Source of the DNA: Flexifilum sp963727545
GTDB lineage: Bacteria; Chloroflexota; Anaerolineae; Aggregatilineales; Phototrophicaceae
DNA length: 64,000 bases
Assembly: GCA_963727545.1 (NCBI GenBank)
Contig: CAVSGS010000013.1
Location: 399,932-463,931 of the forward strand
Reading direction: 5' to 3'
Shown here piece after piece: positions 26,728 through 35,543 of the stretch. The notes beneath the pieces were generated by a model, which made no database searches, was not told where the DNA came from, and saw only the letters and a list, made by a program, of their open reading frames with translations. Position 1 is the stretch's first letter, and every line of letters starts with the position of its first letter. Made by a program: the position numbers and the translations under genes.

Positions 26728-27762
26728 TCATTGCGCGAGCCATTCCTCAAAGCGGCTGACCAGCGCGGCGCGCCGGTCGTCAGGTAGAAATGCCGCTTGC
26801 GCCGCCGTGAGCAGATTGGTTTTCACGTCGGCGATGGTCAGCGGGGTGTGGGTGAGCACCTGCGCGATCTCGTCGCTCATGGTGATGTTGCAGATCAGCG
26901 GGTCGTCGGTGTTGATGGTGGTGCGGACACCGCGCTGATAGAGTTCGGTCAATGGGTGGATCGGGAAGGCTTCGACCACGCCGCTCTGGACGTTGCTGGT
27001 TGGGCAGACTTCCAGCACCGTCCCGCGCTTCGCCAGCAGATCGACCAGCGCCGGGTCTTCGAGTGTGCGAATGCCATGCCCGATGCGATCCGCGTCGAGC
27101 TGCTCGACCGCTTCGCGCACGCTCTCCGCGCCTGCCCATTCGCCGGCGTGGATCGTCACGCCGAAGCCCTCGCGCTTGGCACGCTCGAACAGGCTGCGGA
27201 AGGGCAGCGCCGAGTAGCCGTCCTCTTGACCGGCGAGGTCCAGCCCGACCACGCCGCGATCGGCGAAACTGATCGCCGCGTCCAGCACTTGATCGCCGAT
27301 TTCGACGCTCTCGTGGCGGTTCATCGACAGGATCAGCGCGACCTCGATGTCGAATTCGGCGGTGGCGGTTTCGGTCGCGGCACAGACCCAATCGATCACG
27401 GTATCGAAGTTGCAGCGCATCAGGTTGTTGAGCGCCTGCGGCGTGAAACGCAGTTCCATGTATTTGACGTTATCAGCGGCGGCATCGGCGATCACCTCAT
27501 GGGTGACGCGCTTGATGATGGTCTCGGAACGGTAAAATTGACGCAAAATTTTGAATTTGCTCAAAAACTGCTGCCAGTTGCGCGGTTCGTCGGGCATCAT
27601 TTGCACAAACGGGCGCAGCCCTTCCACGTCATTGCTGGGCAGCGTGATGTCATATTCAAGGGCAATGGCGACGAGGGTTTCCAGCCGCAGCGAGCCTTCG
27701 AGGTGACGGTGGAGGTCGATTTTAGGCATGTCGCGGGCAGTGTGAAGCTGATTCTCGATCAA
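26728..27762 (-). CDS. add: Adenosine deaminase
   Basis: 344-aa zinc hydrolase converting adenosine to inosine in purine salvage. Motifs: metal ligands in PKIDLHRHLEGSLR, catalytic region VTIHAGEWAG, RIGHGIRTLED, CPTSNVQSG and NTDDPLI. A TTG start (27762) is favoured because AGGTCAGG lies just upstream; ATG 27729 (MPKIDLHRH) is possible. It lies downstream of three small genes on the same strand, with about 57 bp between. Confidence 0.93.
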   Translation of the reverse strand: MIENQLHTARDMPKIDLHRHLEGSLRLETLVAIALEYDITLPSNDVEGLRPFVQMMPDEPRNWQQFLSKFKILRQFYRSETIIKRVTHEVIADAAADNVKYMELRFTPQALNNLMRCNFDTVIDWVCAATETATAEFDIEVALILSMNRHESVEIGDQVLDAAISFADRGVVGLDLAGQEDGYSALPFRSLFERAKREGFGVTIHAGEWAGAESVREAVEQLDADRIGHGIRTLEDPALVDLLAKRGTVLEVCPTSNVQSGVVEAFPIHPLTELYQRGVRTTINTDDPLICNITMSDEIAQVLTHTPLTIADVKTNLLTAAQAAFLPDDRRAALVSRFEEWLAQ

Positions 27763-27819
27763 AAGACCTGACCTTATGGCAAGACAATGGCTTGGATGAT
27801 GAAACCCATTGTAGTCAGT

Positions 27820-28128
27820 TCAGTCGCGCTCTGCCAGCAGCCAGCTCCAGTAGCGCCACGCCATCAAGATGCCGATCGTCAGGGCGATCGCCGGTAACCC
27901 ATCCTCGATCATGACCCAGCCGAGGTTGTCGCTAGGGACGTTGAGGAGGTTGCCGAGAATGCGCACGACGGCGCTGATCAACATCAGCAGCGCCGCCGCG
28001 TAAAAGCCGAGGTAATAGGGTTTCGCGTGGGTTTGCTCGCCCAGACGCTTGCTCAGCAGACCGATGACGACCAGCAGCAGCGTGATCGAGAGCGGACCCA
28101 GTAAGCCGAGCAGCGCCGTTGTGCTCAT
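27820..28128 (-). CDS. Hypothetical small membrane protein
   Basis: 102 aa with three predicted membrane helices (LLGPLSITLLLVVIGLLSK, YLGFYAAALLMLISAVVRIL, LPAIALTIGILMAWRYW). No family recognised. It overlaps the upstream gene by ATGA, so it is translationally coupled. Its pairing with another small membrane protein and a DNA-binding-like protein suggests one functional unit. Confidence 0.7.
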   Translation of the reverse strand: MSTTALLGLLGPLSITLLLVVIGLLSKRLGEQTHAKPYYLGFYAAALLMLISAVVRILGNLLNVPSDNLGWVMIEDGLPAIALTIGILMAWRYWSWLLAERD

Positions 28129-28427
28129 TCGGGCGCGTGTCCTTGACGCCCGGCAGTCATGCGCCAGTAGAGGAACAGCGACAAGCCGATCAACATGATA
28201 CCGGCGACCGCTGCCAGCAGATCGCTCAGGGGATCATTCGGGTAGTTCGTTTGCCGGATCGCTTGCAAGCCAAACAGTAGAATCGGTACTGGGAACAGCC
28301 AATAATACGTCCGTTCGCTGGCGAAGCGCTGATAAAACCGCGCGATCAGGCTGATAAAGACGATCAACCCCGCCAGCATGAACCAACCGTACAGGACGGT
28401 GAGTTGGGAAAATGCGTCCGCAGACAC
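28125..28427 (-). CDS. Hypothetical small membrane protein
   Basis: 100 aa if read from GTG 28427 (VSADAFSQL), placed 5 bp after the stop of the upstream gene. Three hydrophobic helices are visible (FMLAGLIVFISLIARFY, YYWLFPVPILLFGLQAI, LLAAVAGIMLIGLSLFLYW). The open frame extends further upstream, but that part overlaps the preceding gene and is not protein-like. No family recognised. Confidence 0.68.
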   Translation of the reverse strand: MSADAFSQLTVLYGWFMLAGLIVFISLIARFYQRFASERTYYWLFPVPILLFGLQAIRQTNYPNDPLSDLLAAVAGIMLIGLSLFLYWRMTAGRQGHAPE

Positions 28428-28431
28428 GTGC

Positions 28432-28824
28432 TTACTGCAAGCCCTCGATAACCTGATTAATCGCGCGGATCCGAAAGTCGCGGTCGTCGCAAGCGTGGAC
28501 GAAGCGTTCGACCAACGCCCGCACGTCCGTGTCTTTGCCGTAGCGGTAAATCCGCTGATGACCCGCATTATTGCATTCCAGAACCCCGCGATCGGCGAGT
28601 TCTTGGAGTTCCTGCTCGACAGTCAGATAGTCGCGCCCGGTGAACTGAGCGATGTTGTCGGCAGTATCCACCGCGTAGGGATTATCGTGAAAGAAGCGCA
28701 CGAGATCCCACTTCACGAAGCTGTCCACTTGATTCCGCACAAAGTCGAGCAAACGGGTGTCGATGTCGGCTGCGCTGTCGGCTGCGCTATCGACATCGCG
28801 CTGAGTGGTCGAATCCTGTGCCAT
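28432..28824 (-). CDS. Hypothetical protein with winged-helix-like domain
   Basis: 130 aa. The middle, WDLVRFFHDNPYAVDTADNI followed by TGRDYLTVEQELQELADRGV and RIYRYG, looks like a winged-helix fold similar to small transcription regulators of the ArsR/PadR type. No effector site is visible. ATG 28824 follows an AAGGAGAG ribosome binding site, and a TATAAT box lies about 50 bp upstream. It is the first gene of the three-gene set with two small membrane proteins. Confidence 0.7.
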   Translation of the reverse strand: MAQDSTTQRDVDSAADSAADIDTRLLDFVRNQVDSFVKWDLVRFFHDNPYAVDTADNIAQFTGRDYLTVEQELQELADRGVLECNNAGHQRIYRYGKDTDVRALVERFVHACDDRDFRIRAINQVIEGLQ

Positions 28825-28874
28825 CGTCTGACGTATCTCTCCTTAACTTGCTCCGTTGCAAAGATCCAAATCCC

Positions 28875-28880
28875 ATTATA
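28875..28880 (-). promoter_or_regulatory. Candidate -10 box
   Basis: TATAAT on the minus strand upstream of the gene starting at 28824; no clear -35, as the expected position lies in a repeat. Confidence 0.35.
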
Positions 28881-28881
28881 G

Positions 28882-28933
28882 GGGTGCACCGATGCGTGCG
28901 CCCGGAGCCGGGCAGACCAGCCGGTCTGCCCCC
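28882..28933. repeat. Two adjacent family A-like hairpins
   Basis: GGGTGCAC/GTGCGCCC-like stem (28882-28903) and a perfect GGGCAGACC/GGTCTGCCC stem (28910-28931). They lie between the secA stop and the next minus-strand gene's promoter. Confidence 0.65.
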
Positions 28934-28952
28934 TAGCTTGCAACAAAGCAGC

Positions 28953-31736
28953 TTAACTTGCGGCGCTGCCCGCCCGGTCGGCGTGATAGTGGCAGTGTTT
29001 GTACTTTTTGCCACTGCCGCACCAGCACGGATCATTGCGTCCGATGCTTGCCTTCGCCGATTTCTTGACCGGCTCCGGCTTGCTCTCGGCGACCGCACCG
29101 GGGCGCACCGCCTGAATATTGCGAATGGCGCGAACTTGTGGCTGCTGAGCAGCGCGTGCCTGCACCCGCAAAATCGCGCGGGAGGCGTTGAGACGAATCT
29201 CGTCTTGCAGCCCTTGCCACATCTCGTAGGCTTCGCGCTTGTACTCGACCAGCGGGTCGCGCTGAGCGATCGCCATCAAGCCGATGCCCTCGCGCAGCAC
29301 GTCGAGGTCGGTCAGGTTGCGCCGCCAGAGGCTGTCAATCGCATCCAGCATAATCCGTTTCTCGGCAAAATGCATCAATTCTTCGCCGAGTTCGGCGGTT
29401 TTGGCGTCGTAAGCGGCGTGCGCGGCATCGACCAAGGCGTCTTCGAGGTCGTCGAGGCTCTCGTAGTCCTCCATCAACTCCGGCGTGATCTCGACCGGAA
29501 CCGGGAAGATCGTGAACAGCTTCTGGTACATCGCCTCGAAATCCCAGTCTTCCGGCTGGATGCCTTCGGGCGCGAACTCGTCGACGGTCTTGCCGATTTG
29601 GTCGTCGAGGATTTGCAGGTATTCGTCGCGCAGGGACTCGCTTTTCATCACGCGCTGGCGCTGAGCGTAGATCGCCTCACGCTGGACGTTGACGACGTCG
29701 TCGTATTCGAGCACGCGCTTGCGGATGTCAAAGTTGTGTCCTTCGACCCGAACCTGCGCCTGCGTGATCGAGTTGGTGATCATCTTGTGCTCGATCGGTT
29801 CGTTTTCGGGGATTTGCGCCCACGACATGAAATTCTTCACCCGGTCGCCTTGAAAACGCTTCATCAGGTCGTCTTCGAGGCTGAGGAAGAAGCGGGTTTC
29901 GCCGGGGTCGCCTTGACGTCCGGAACGACCGCGCAACTGGTTGTCGATCCGCCGCGCTTCGTGGCGCTCGGTGCCGAGCACGAACAAGCCGCCCGCGTCG
30001 AGCACGGTTTGGCGATCCGGCTCGATTTCTTTGGCGATCGACTTGACCAGCGCGCTCCATTCCTCGTTGGAAACCTGCGTGATGTCCTTGCCTTCTTTGC
30101 GGAGGCGGTCGCGCGCCAAGCCTTCAGGGTTGCCGCCGAGCAGGATGTCGACACCACGACCCGCCATGTTGGTGGCGATGGTCACGTTATCGGGGCGTCC
30201 GGCTTGGGTGATGATCTCGGCTTCGCGCTCGTGCTGCTTCGCGTTCAAGACTTGATGTTCGATCCCGGCGCGCTTGAGCGCTTTGGCGATGCGCTCCGAG
30301 GTCTCGATGGCGACCGTACCGACGAGGATCGGCTGGTGGCGCGACTGGCGCTCCTTGATCTCCTCGGTGATCGCCTTGAACTTGGCGTCCTCGGTGGCGT
30401 AGATCAGGTCTTCGTAGTCGGCGCGGATCATCGGGCGGTGCGTCGGGATTGCGACCACGTCGAGGTTGTAGATCTTCTCGAACTCCTCGGCTTCGGTCAG
30501 CGCCGTACCGGTCATCCCCGCGAGTTTGTCGTACATACGGAAGAAGTTCTGGAAGGTGATGGTCGCCAGCGTCAGGTTCTCGCGGCGAACTTCGACGCCT
30601 TCTTTGGCTTCAATCGCTTGATGCAGACCTTCAGAGAAGCGCCGCCCGTACATCAAACGCCCGGTGAACTCGTCGACGATCACGACTTGACCGTCTTGCA
30701 CGATGTAGTCTTTGTCGAGGTGATAGAGGGCATGGGCGCGCAGCGCGTTGTCGAGATACGGGATCATGTCGCCGTTGTCGGGGTGATAGAGCTGGTCGAT
30801 CCCCAACGCGCGTTCGATCTTCTCGACGCCTTCATCGGTCAGGAAGGCGACGCGGTCTTTCAGGTCGACCACGTAGTCGCCATCCGGTTCTTCTTCGTCG
30901 ACGCTTTCCGGGCTGCTCTCTTGGAGGGTTTTGACGATCAAGGTGAACTTGCGGTAGAGGTCAGAGGGTTCGTCCGCTTGCCCGGAGATGATCAACGGGG
31001 TACGGGCTTCGTCGATCAGGATGTTGTCCACTTCGTCGACGATGGCGAAGAACAGGTCGCGCTGGACGAACTGGCTCGGATCGACCGCCATGTTATCGCG
31101 CAGGTAGTCGAAGCCGAATTCGTTGTTCGTGCCGTAGGTGATGTCGGCGGCGTAGGCTTCGGCGCGGCGGACAGGGCGCAGGTTCTGCAACCGCGCGTCC
31201 TCGGACGGAAAGTCGGGATCAAAAATGAACGACCCGCTGTCGGGGTCGCCGGTACCGCTGTTTTGGATCACGCCGACGCTCAGACCAAGGAACTGATAAA
31301 TCGGTCCCATCGTCTGGACGCCGACTTTACTCAGGTAGTCGTTGGGCGTGACCAGATGGGCGCCCTTGCCCAGCAGCGCGTTGAGATACAGGGGTAACGT
31401 CGCCGAGAGGGTTTTACCTTCACCGGTTTTCATTTCGGCGATGCGCCCTTCGTGGAGCACGATGCCGCCGATCATTTGCACGTCGAAGTGCCGCTGCCCG
31501 ATCGTGCGTACTGCTGCTTCGCGAACGAGGGCATACGCTTCGGGCAGGAGTTCGTCTAGCTTGGCGCCGTCGGCGACCCGCTGCTTGAAGTCTGCCGTTT
31601 TCGCCCGCATCTCCTCGTCGGTGAGCTTTTTGATCGCGGGTTCAAAGGCGTTGATCTCTTCAACGGTAACCCGGTAGCTCGCCAATGCGCGCTCAATCGG
31701 GTCGCCGATGACCTTCTTGACTAAATTCTTGAACAT
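28953..31736 (-). CDS. secA: Preprotein translocase ATPase SecA
   Basis: 927-aa motor that drives proteins through SecYEG. Walker A (MKTGEGKTLSATLP), helicase motif II with the conserved DEVDNILIDEARTPLIISG, the preprotein-binding domain, motif TNMAGRGVDILLGG, and a C-terminal zinc-binding SEC-C tail (CWCGSGKKYKHCH) that contacts SecB or ribosomes. Full length for the family. The start ATG 31736 (MFKNLVKKV) has a TATAAT box about 45 bp upstream. A histidine kinase gene lies upstream on the same strand, 60 bp away. Confidence 0.97.
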   Translation of the reverse strand: MFKNLVKKVIGDPIERALASYRVTVEEINAFEPAIKKLTDEEMRAKTADFKQRVADGAKLDELLPEAYALVREAAVRTIGQRHFDVQMIGGIVLHEGRIAEMKTGEGKTLSATLPLYLNALLGKGAHLVTPNDYLSKVGVQTMGPIYQFLGLSVGVIQNSGTGDPDSGSFIFDPDFPSEDARLQNLRPVRRAEAYAADITYGTNNEFGFDYLRDNMAVDPSQFVQRDLFFAIVDEVDNILIDEARTPLIISGQADEPSDLYRKFTLIVKTLQESSPESVDEEEPDGDYVVDLKDRVAFLTDEGVEKIERALGIDQLYHPDNGDMIPYLDNALRAHALYHLDKDYIVQDGQVVIVDEFTGRLMYGRRFSEGLHQAIEAKEGVEVRRENLTLATITFQNFFRMYDKLAGMTGTALTEAEEFEKIYNLDVVAIPTHRPMIRADYEDLIYATEDAKFKAITEEIKERQSRHQPILVGTVAIETSERIAKALKRAGIEHQVLNAKQHEREAEIITQAGRPDNVTIATNMAGRGVDILLGGNPEGLARDRLRKEGKDITQVSNEEWSALVKSIAKEIEPDRQTVLDAGGLFVLGTERHEARRIDNQLRGRSGRQGDPGETRFFLSLEDDLMKRFQGDRVKNFMSWAQIPENEPIEHKMITNSITQAQVRVEGHNFDIRKRVLEYDDVVNVQREAIYAQRQRVMKSESLRDEYLQILDDQIGKTVDEFAPEGIQPEDWDFEAMYQKLFTIFPVPVEITPELMEDYESLDDLEDALVDAAHAAYDAKTAELGEELMHFAEKRIMLDAIDSLWRRNLTDLDVLREGIGLMAIAQRDPLVEYKREAYEMWQGLQDEIRLNASRAILRVQARAAQQPQVRAIRNIQAVRPGAVAESKPEPVKKSAKASIGRNDPCWCGSGKKYKHCHYHADRAGSAAS

Positions 31737-31778
31737 ACGAGCCTCGTCGCTGGGAAACGTTTTGTCTACGAACTCAGG

Positions 31779-31784
31779 ATTATA
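31779..31784 (-). promoter_or_regulatory. Candidate -10 box for secA
   Basis: TATAAT on the minus strand. A TTGACA lies only 9 bp upstream, too close to be its -35 hexamer, so the promoter is tentative. Confidence 0.35.
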
Positions 31785-31795
31785 TCACAGAGTTG

Positions 31796-33160
31796 TCAAC
31801 ATCCCGTTAGAACTGTCTCAGCATCGACGGGTAGTAGAATGACAAATTCAGTGCCGGCGGCGTCGCTTTTGGCGATCTCCAGCGTGCCGCCGTGGAGCTC
31901 GACCGCTTGCTTGGCGATCGACAGTCCCAAGCCGGTGCCGTTCAAGTCGCGCACGTTGGAGGCGCGGAAGAACGGCGAGAAGATATTCGCTTGTTCGGCG
32001 GCGGGGATGCCGATACCGTGATCGAGCACGCTGATCTTGATGTGTTCGGTCTGATCGTGCCCCAGCGCCAGCCGCACTTGGCTGCCGGGCGGCGAGTATT
32101 TCAGGGCGTTGCTGAGCAGGTTGCCGATCGCGTGGCGCAGCAGTTTCTCGTCGGCGTGGAGGTGGATACTGGTGCAGGTGACGTCGTAGCAGAGGTCGTG
32201 ATCGCCTGCCGGTGAATTTTTCGCGGCGTCGATCAGCTTAGCGCATAAGCCGGTGAGTTCGAGTTCGGTGGGCTTGAAGTCTTGCTCGATCGCTTCGGCT
32301 TGCATCAAGGCGAGGAAGTCGTCAAGCAAATCTTGCGCTTCGTCGAGCTGCTCGTGGATGCGCATGTAATGCTTCTGCGCGTCGGCTTCGGTCATTTTGC
32401 TGCGATAGTGTTCCAGCAGCTCGATTGACGTCGTGATCGTGGTCAAGGGACGGCGAAATTCGTGCGATACCATCGAGATGAAGCGGCTGCGCATGGCGCG
32501 GAGTTCGCTTTCCTTCACCAACATCAAGCGCAGGTTTTCGGTTTCGAGCCGTTCGGCTTCAACGCGTTTTCGCTCGGTGACGTCCTGCACGGCGACCAAT
32601 ACCGCATCCTGTCCGGCGAAGACCAGTCTGTGCGTGTAGACTTCAACGTCGATCAGCCTGCCGTCTTTCGTGCGATGCGTCCACTCGCCCACAAAGCGGT
32701 ACCCTTTCTCGACCAGTTTTAGGTCTTCCAGCAGACGCGGAATTTCGCTTTCCGGGCGGATGTCGGTGAGCCGCATCGAGAGAAATTCGCCGCGCGAATA
32801 GCCATAGTGCTGGCAAGCAGCAGCGTTCACGTTGAGGAAGAAGAGCGATTTCCGATCGCAGACCCACATCGGGATCGGGTTGGCATCGAACAGCAGGTGG
32901 AACTCTTTTTCACGGTCGTTGGCAATGGCGTCTAGTTTTGCCCGCCGTGTGAATTCGCGCCGCAGAATGATGTAGAGGGCTGTGGCGGTGACCAAGACAA
33001 ATCCCCAGCCTTTGATGGTTTGTCCCGCCGTCGCGATGCTCTCCTCAGACCCGGTGATGATCCTGAGGAATTGATCGCTAAACAGGATCCACAGACTACC
33101 GATAATCAAATAAGTCGCACAGATTCGTCCTGCTGTGGAGAAGTTAATTCCTCTTTGCAT
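31796..33160 (-). CDS. PAS-domain sensor histidine kinase
   Basis: 454-aa sensor kinase. Two N-terminal membrane helices (about 13-29 and 52-66) enclose a short loop. Next come a PAS domain (about 85-195, ending with the VAVQDVTERKR linker) and a HisKA domain with His233 in SMVSHEFRRPLTT. A HATPase domain follows with N box (HAIGNLLSNALKYSPPG) and G boxes (VLDHGIGIPA, GTGLGLSIAKQ). The extracytoplasmic loop is too short for a ligand domain, so sensing probably occurs by the PAS or membrane part. No response regulator is adjacent. Confidence 0.9.
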   Translation of the reverse strand: MQRGINFSTAGRICATYLIIGSLWILFSDQFLRIITGSEESIATAGQTIKGWGFVLVTATALYIILRREFTRRAKLDAIANDREKEFHLLFDANPIPMWVCDRKSLFFLNVNAAACQHYGYSRGEFLSMRLTDIRPESEIPRLLEDLKLVEKGYRFVGEWTHRTKDGRLIDVEVYTHRLVFAGQDAVLVAVQDVTERKRVEAERLETENLRLMLVKESELRAMRSRFISMVSHEFRRPLTTITTSIELLEHYRSKMTEADAQKHYMRIHEQLDEAQDLLDDFLALMQAEAIEQDFKPTELELTGLCAKLIDAAKNSPAGDHDLCYDVTCTSIHLHADEKLLRHAIGNLLSNALKYSPPGSQVRLALGHDQTEHIKISVLDHGIGIPAAEQANIFSPFFRASNVRDLNGTGLGLSIAKQAVELHGGTLEIAKSDAAGTEFVILLPVDAETVLTGC

Positions 33161-33489
33161 CCAGTCTGACCACGCCCCACCAAGTAATCGACCAAGAAAA
33201 AATGCTAATTTGCTTATTAAGTGGATCTACACCTTCTTTTGACATTACCACATAAACGAACCTACGGATGCTTTAGTAATGGTAAAGGCAATAGTTAACG
33301 TGATTTCAATTTCTCCATGAACAGCAGCGCCATGCGCTGCTGTCGCTAGCCGTTAAAGTTGGGTATTGGCGGTCGTGTCGGGGATGGAGGCGGGTTTCGA
33401 ATTTGGGGATCAGCAGCGCCGATTAAAAGAATGAACGAGCTGGGGCGTCAAGCGAACGCCCCATAGATTGCTAGTCAGATTGCTGCGCG
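33161..33489. other. Intergenic region with two hairpins
   Basis: 329 bp without a gene. It contains a perfect 10-bp stem ACAGCAGCGC/GCGCTGCTGT with a 3-nt loop (33321-33343) and the hairpin at 33441-33463. The left part is AT-rich and should hold the kinase promoter. Confidence 0.5.
33441..33463 (-). terminator. Possible terminator of the prs operon
   Basis: TGGGGCGT/ACGCCCCA stem with a 7-nt loop, 27 bp past the prs stop on the minus strand. A T-rich stretch (CATTCTTTT) follows only after 9 nt. Confidence 0.45.
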
Positions 33490-34524
33490 TTACTCGTTGA
33501 ACAGTTCGCCGACGCTGCGCCCCTGATTCGCGCGCAGGATGACTTCGCCCAGCAGCGGCGCAATCGAGAGCACCGTCATGTTCGGTAGTTTCTCCCGCTT
33601 TTCCGGCGAGATCGGCAGGGTATTGGTCGTGATGATCTCTTTGATCGGCAGTTCGGCAAGCCGGTCGGCGGCTTGCTCTGCCAGCAGCGGGTGAGTGAAG
33701 GCGAGGTAAACGTCGCGCGCGCCCTCTGACTTGACCAGATTGACAGCGTTGGCGACTGATCCGCCGGTGAGCACTTCGTCGTCAACCAGAATGACGTTTT
33801 TGTCGCGCACGTCGCCGATGATCGAGAGGGCTTCGGACTTGGCGTCGTTGGCGGTGCGCCGCTTTTCGACGATGGCAAGCGCTGTGCCCAGTTTCTCCGC
33901 CCAGTTGCGCCCTTTCTTGGCAAAGCCGAGATCGGCAGAGACGACGACGAGGTTGTCGATCTGCTTCTTGGCTACGTAGTCGCTGACGAGGTGAAAACCC
34001 GTCAAGGCGTCGCCGGGGATGTTGAAGAAGCCTTGAATTTGTCCGGCGTGCAGATCGACCGTGATGTAGCGATCCGCCCCTGCGACCTCGATCATATTGG
34101 CGAGCAGCCGCGCGGCGATGCCGACCCGGGGCTGATCCTTCTTATCCGAGCGCGCGTAGGAGAGATAGGGGATGACGACGTTGATCCGTCCCGCCGAGTC
34201 ACGCTTGAGCGTGTCGATCATGATCAGCATCTCGAAGATGTTCTCATGCAGCGGCGACGTCATGGTCTGGACCAGATAAACGTCCTGACCGCGCACGCTC
34301 TCGTTGAGCCGAATAAAAATATTCTCGTTTGGAAAAACGGTACGAGTGTAACTTCCGACATGCGTATTCAAATAGACGGCGATCTCATTCGTGAGGTCTT
34401 TCGATGCCGACCCGCCGAACAAAAGCACCCGCCCGTACTGCCCGGGATGGGTGCTGTCCAGTTCTTCGGCGGCGTGGCTGGTTCCCGGAATTTTCATTCC
34501 CGAGGTATTGTCAAACGTGGTCAT
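33490..34524 (-). CDS. prs: Ribose-phosphate pyrophosphokinase
   Basis: 344-aa PRPP synthase making phosphoribosyl pyrophosphate for nucleotide, His and Trp synthesis. Signatures: RLNESVRGQDVYLVQ, PYLSYARSDKKDQPRVGIAA, VDLHAGQIQGFFNIP. The ribose-phosphate site reads LVDDEVLTGGSV, where classical enzymes have DDMIDTGGT-type sequences. The flexible-loop part is KKGRNWAEKLG, also unlike the usual KRARAFAKRL. It overlaps meaB by ATGA, so it is coupled to B12-mutase genes, which is unusual for prs. Confidence 0.92.
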   Translation of the reverse strand: MTTFDNTSGMKIPGTSHAAEELDSTHPGQYGRVLLFGGSASKDLTNEIAVYLNTHVGSYTRTVFPNENIFIRLNESVRGQDVYLVQTMTSPLHENIFEMLIMIDTLKRDSAGRINVVIPYLSYARSDKKDQPRVGIAARLLANMIEVAGADRYITVDLHAGQIQGFFNIPGDALTGFHLVSDYVAKKQIDNLVVVSADLGFAKKGRNWAEKLGTALAIVEKRRTANDAKSEALSIIGDVRDKNVILVDDEVLTGGSVANAVNLVKSEGARDVYLAFTHPLLAEQAADRLAELPIKEIITTNTLPISPEKREKLPNMTVLSIAPLLGEVILRANQGRSVGELFNE

Positions 34525-35543
34525 AGCTGCTTTATCCCCTCAACCTGCGCCAGAATATCCCGAACGATGCTTTGCGGGTCGATCTCCCGCGTCTGGATTC
34601 GTTCGACTGCCGCGATCAGTGTGCTCTCCGGCACGTCTTTAAGCAGGCGCACCATCAATCCATCACGCAGGCGTTCATACAGTTCAATCTCGATATGTTG
34701 TTTCTCAATGCGGGCGTGCTGATCGCTGCCCGCAAGCTGCCGACGATGGGTGTCAATCGCAGCGAGGACGGCATCAATGCCTTGGTCTTCGCTGGCGACC
34801 GTCTGAATAATCGGCGGAATCCACAAGTCGGTGCTGGCGGCTGGCGGCTCGTCAGGGTCCGCGAACAGCCGCCCATGATGCGTGGTGAGCGTCGTGCGCG
34901 CTGCCGGATGCCCCAAGTCGAGCATCATTTTGAGTGCCTGTACCGTATGGTTGATGCCCGGATGATCCGCCTTGTTGACGACCAGCACGTCGGCGATTTC
35001 GAGGATGCCCGCCTTGATCGCCTGCACGTCGTCGCCCATGCCCGGCGCTTCGACCACCAGTGTTGTGTCGGCGCTGCGCACGATGTCGACCTCATTTTGT
35101 CCTGCGCCGACGGTTTCGACGAGGATCATGTCGAAGCCACCCGCATCGAGCACGCGGATCGCGTCGCGCGTCGTCCGCGCCAGCCCGCCGAGGCTGCCGC
35201 GCGTCGCCATGCTGCGGATGAAGACGCCGCTGTCGCCGGAGAGGTCACGCATCCGAATGCGGTCGCCGAGGATCGCGCCGCCGGTGAATGGGCTGGTTGG
35301 ATCGACCGTCAGGATGCCGACGGACTGACCGCGCGCGCGGTAGCGCTTGGTGATGGCGTTGACGAGCGTGCTTTTCCCCGACCCCGGCGCGCCGGTCACG
35401 CCGACGACCCACGCCTGACCGGTATGGGGGTACAAAGCAGCGAGCGCTTGGTCTGCACCATCGCGCTCGTTCTCAACGTAAGTCAACAGCCGCGCTAGCG
35501 CCCGACGGTTGCCGCTCAAAACCCCCTCGACCAACTCAATCAT
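34521..35543 (-). CDS. meaB: Methylmalonyl-CoA mutase-associated GTPase MeaB (ArgK family)
   Basis: 340-aa G3E-type GTPase that loads and protects the B12 cofactor of acyl-CoA mutases. Walker A GAPGSGKS (51-58), the ETVGAGQNEVDIV switch region and the base motif NKAD are visible; the N-terminal helical region and C-terminal dimerisation arm give the usual length. It overlaps the B12-binding subunit gene by 8 bp and prs by 4 bp. It most likely serves the mutase whose large subunit is at 10.4 kb. Confidence 0.95.
   Translation of the reverse strand: MIELVEGVLSGNRRALARLLTYVENERDGADQALAALYPHTGQAWVVGVTGAPGSGKSTLVNAITKRYRARGQSVGILTVDPTSPFTGGAILGDRIRMRDLSGDSGVFIRSMATRGSLGGLARTTRDAIRVLDAGGFDMILVETVGAGQNEVDIVRSADTTLVVEAPGMGDDVQAIKAGILEIADVLVVNKADHPGINHTVQALKMMLDLGHPAARTTLTTHHGRLFADPDEPPAASTDLWIPPIIQTVASEDQGIDAVLAAIDTHRRQLAGSDQHARIEKQHIEIELYERLRDGLMVRLLKDVPESTLIAAVERIQTREIDPQSIVRDILAQVEGIKQL

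Noticed and set aside
28818..31397. Long open frame on the plus strand opposite secA (about 860 codons)
   Set aside because: It mirrors the codon pattern of secA; its translation has no domain and is biased in the way antisense frames of GC-rich genes are.
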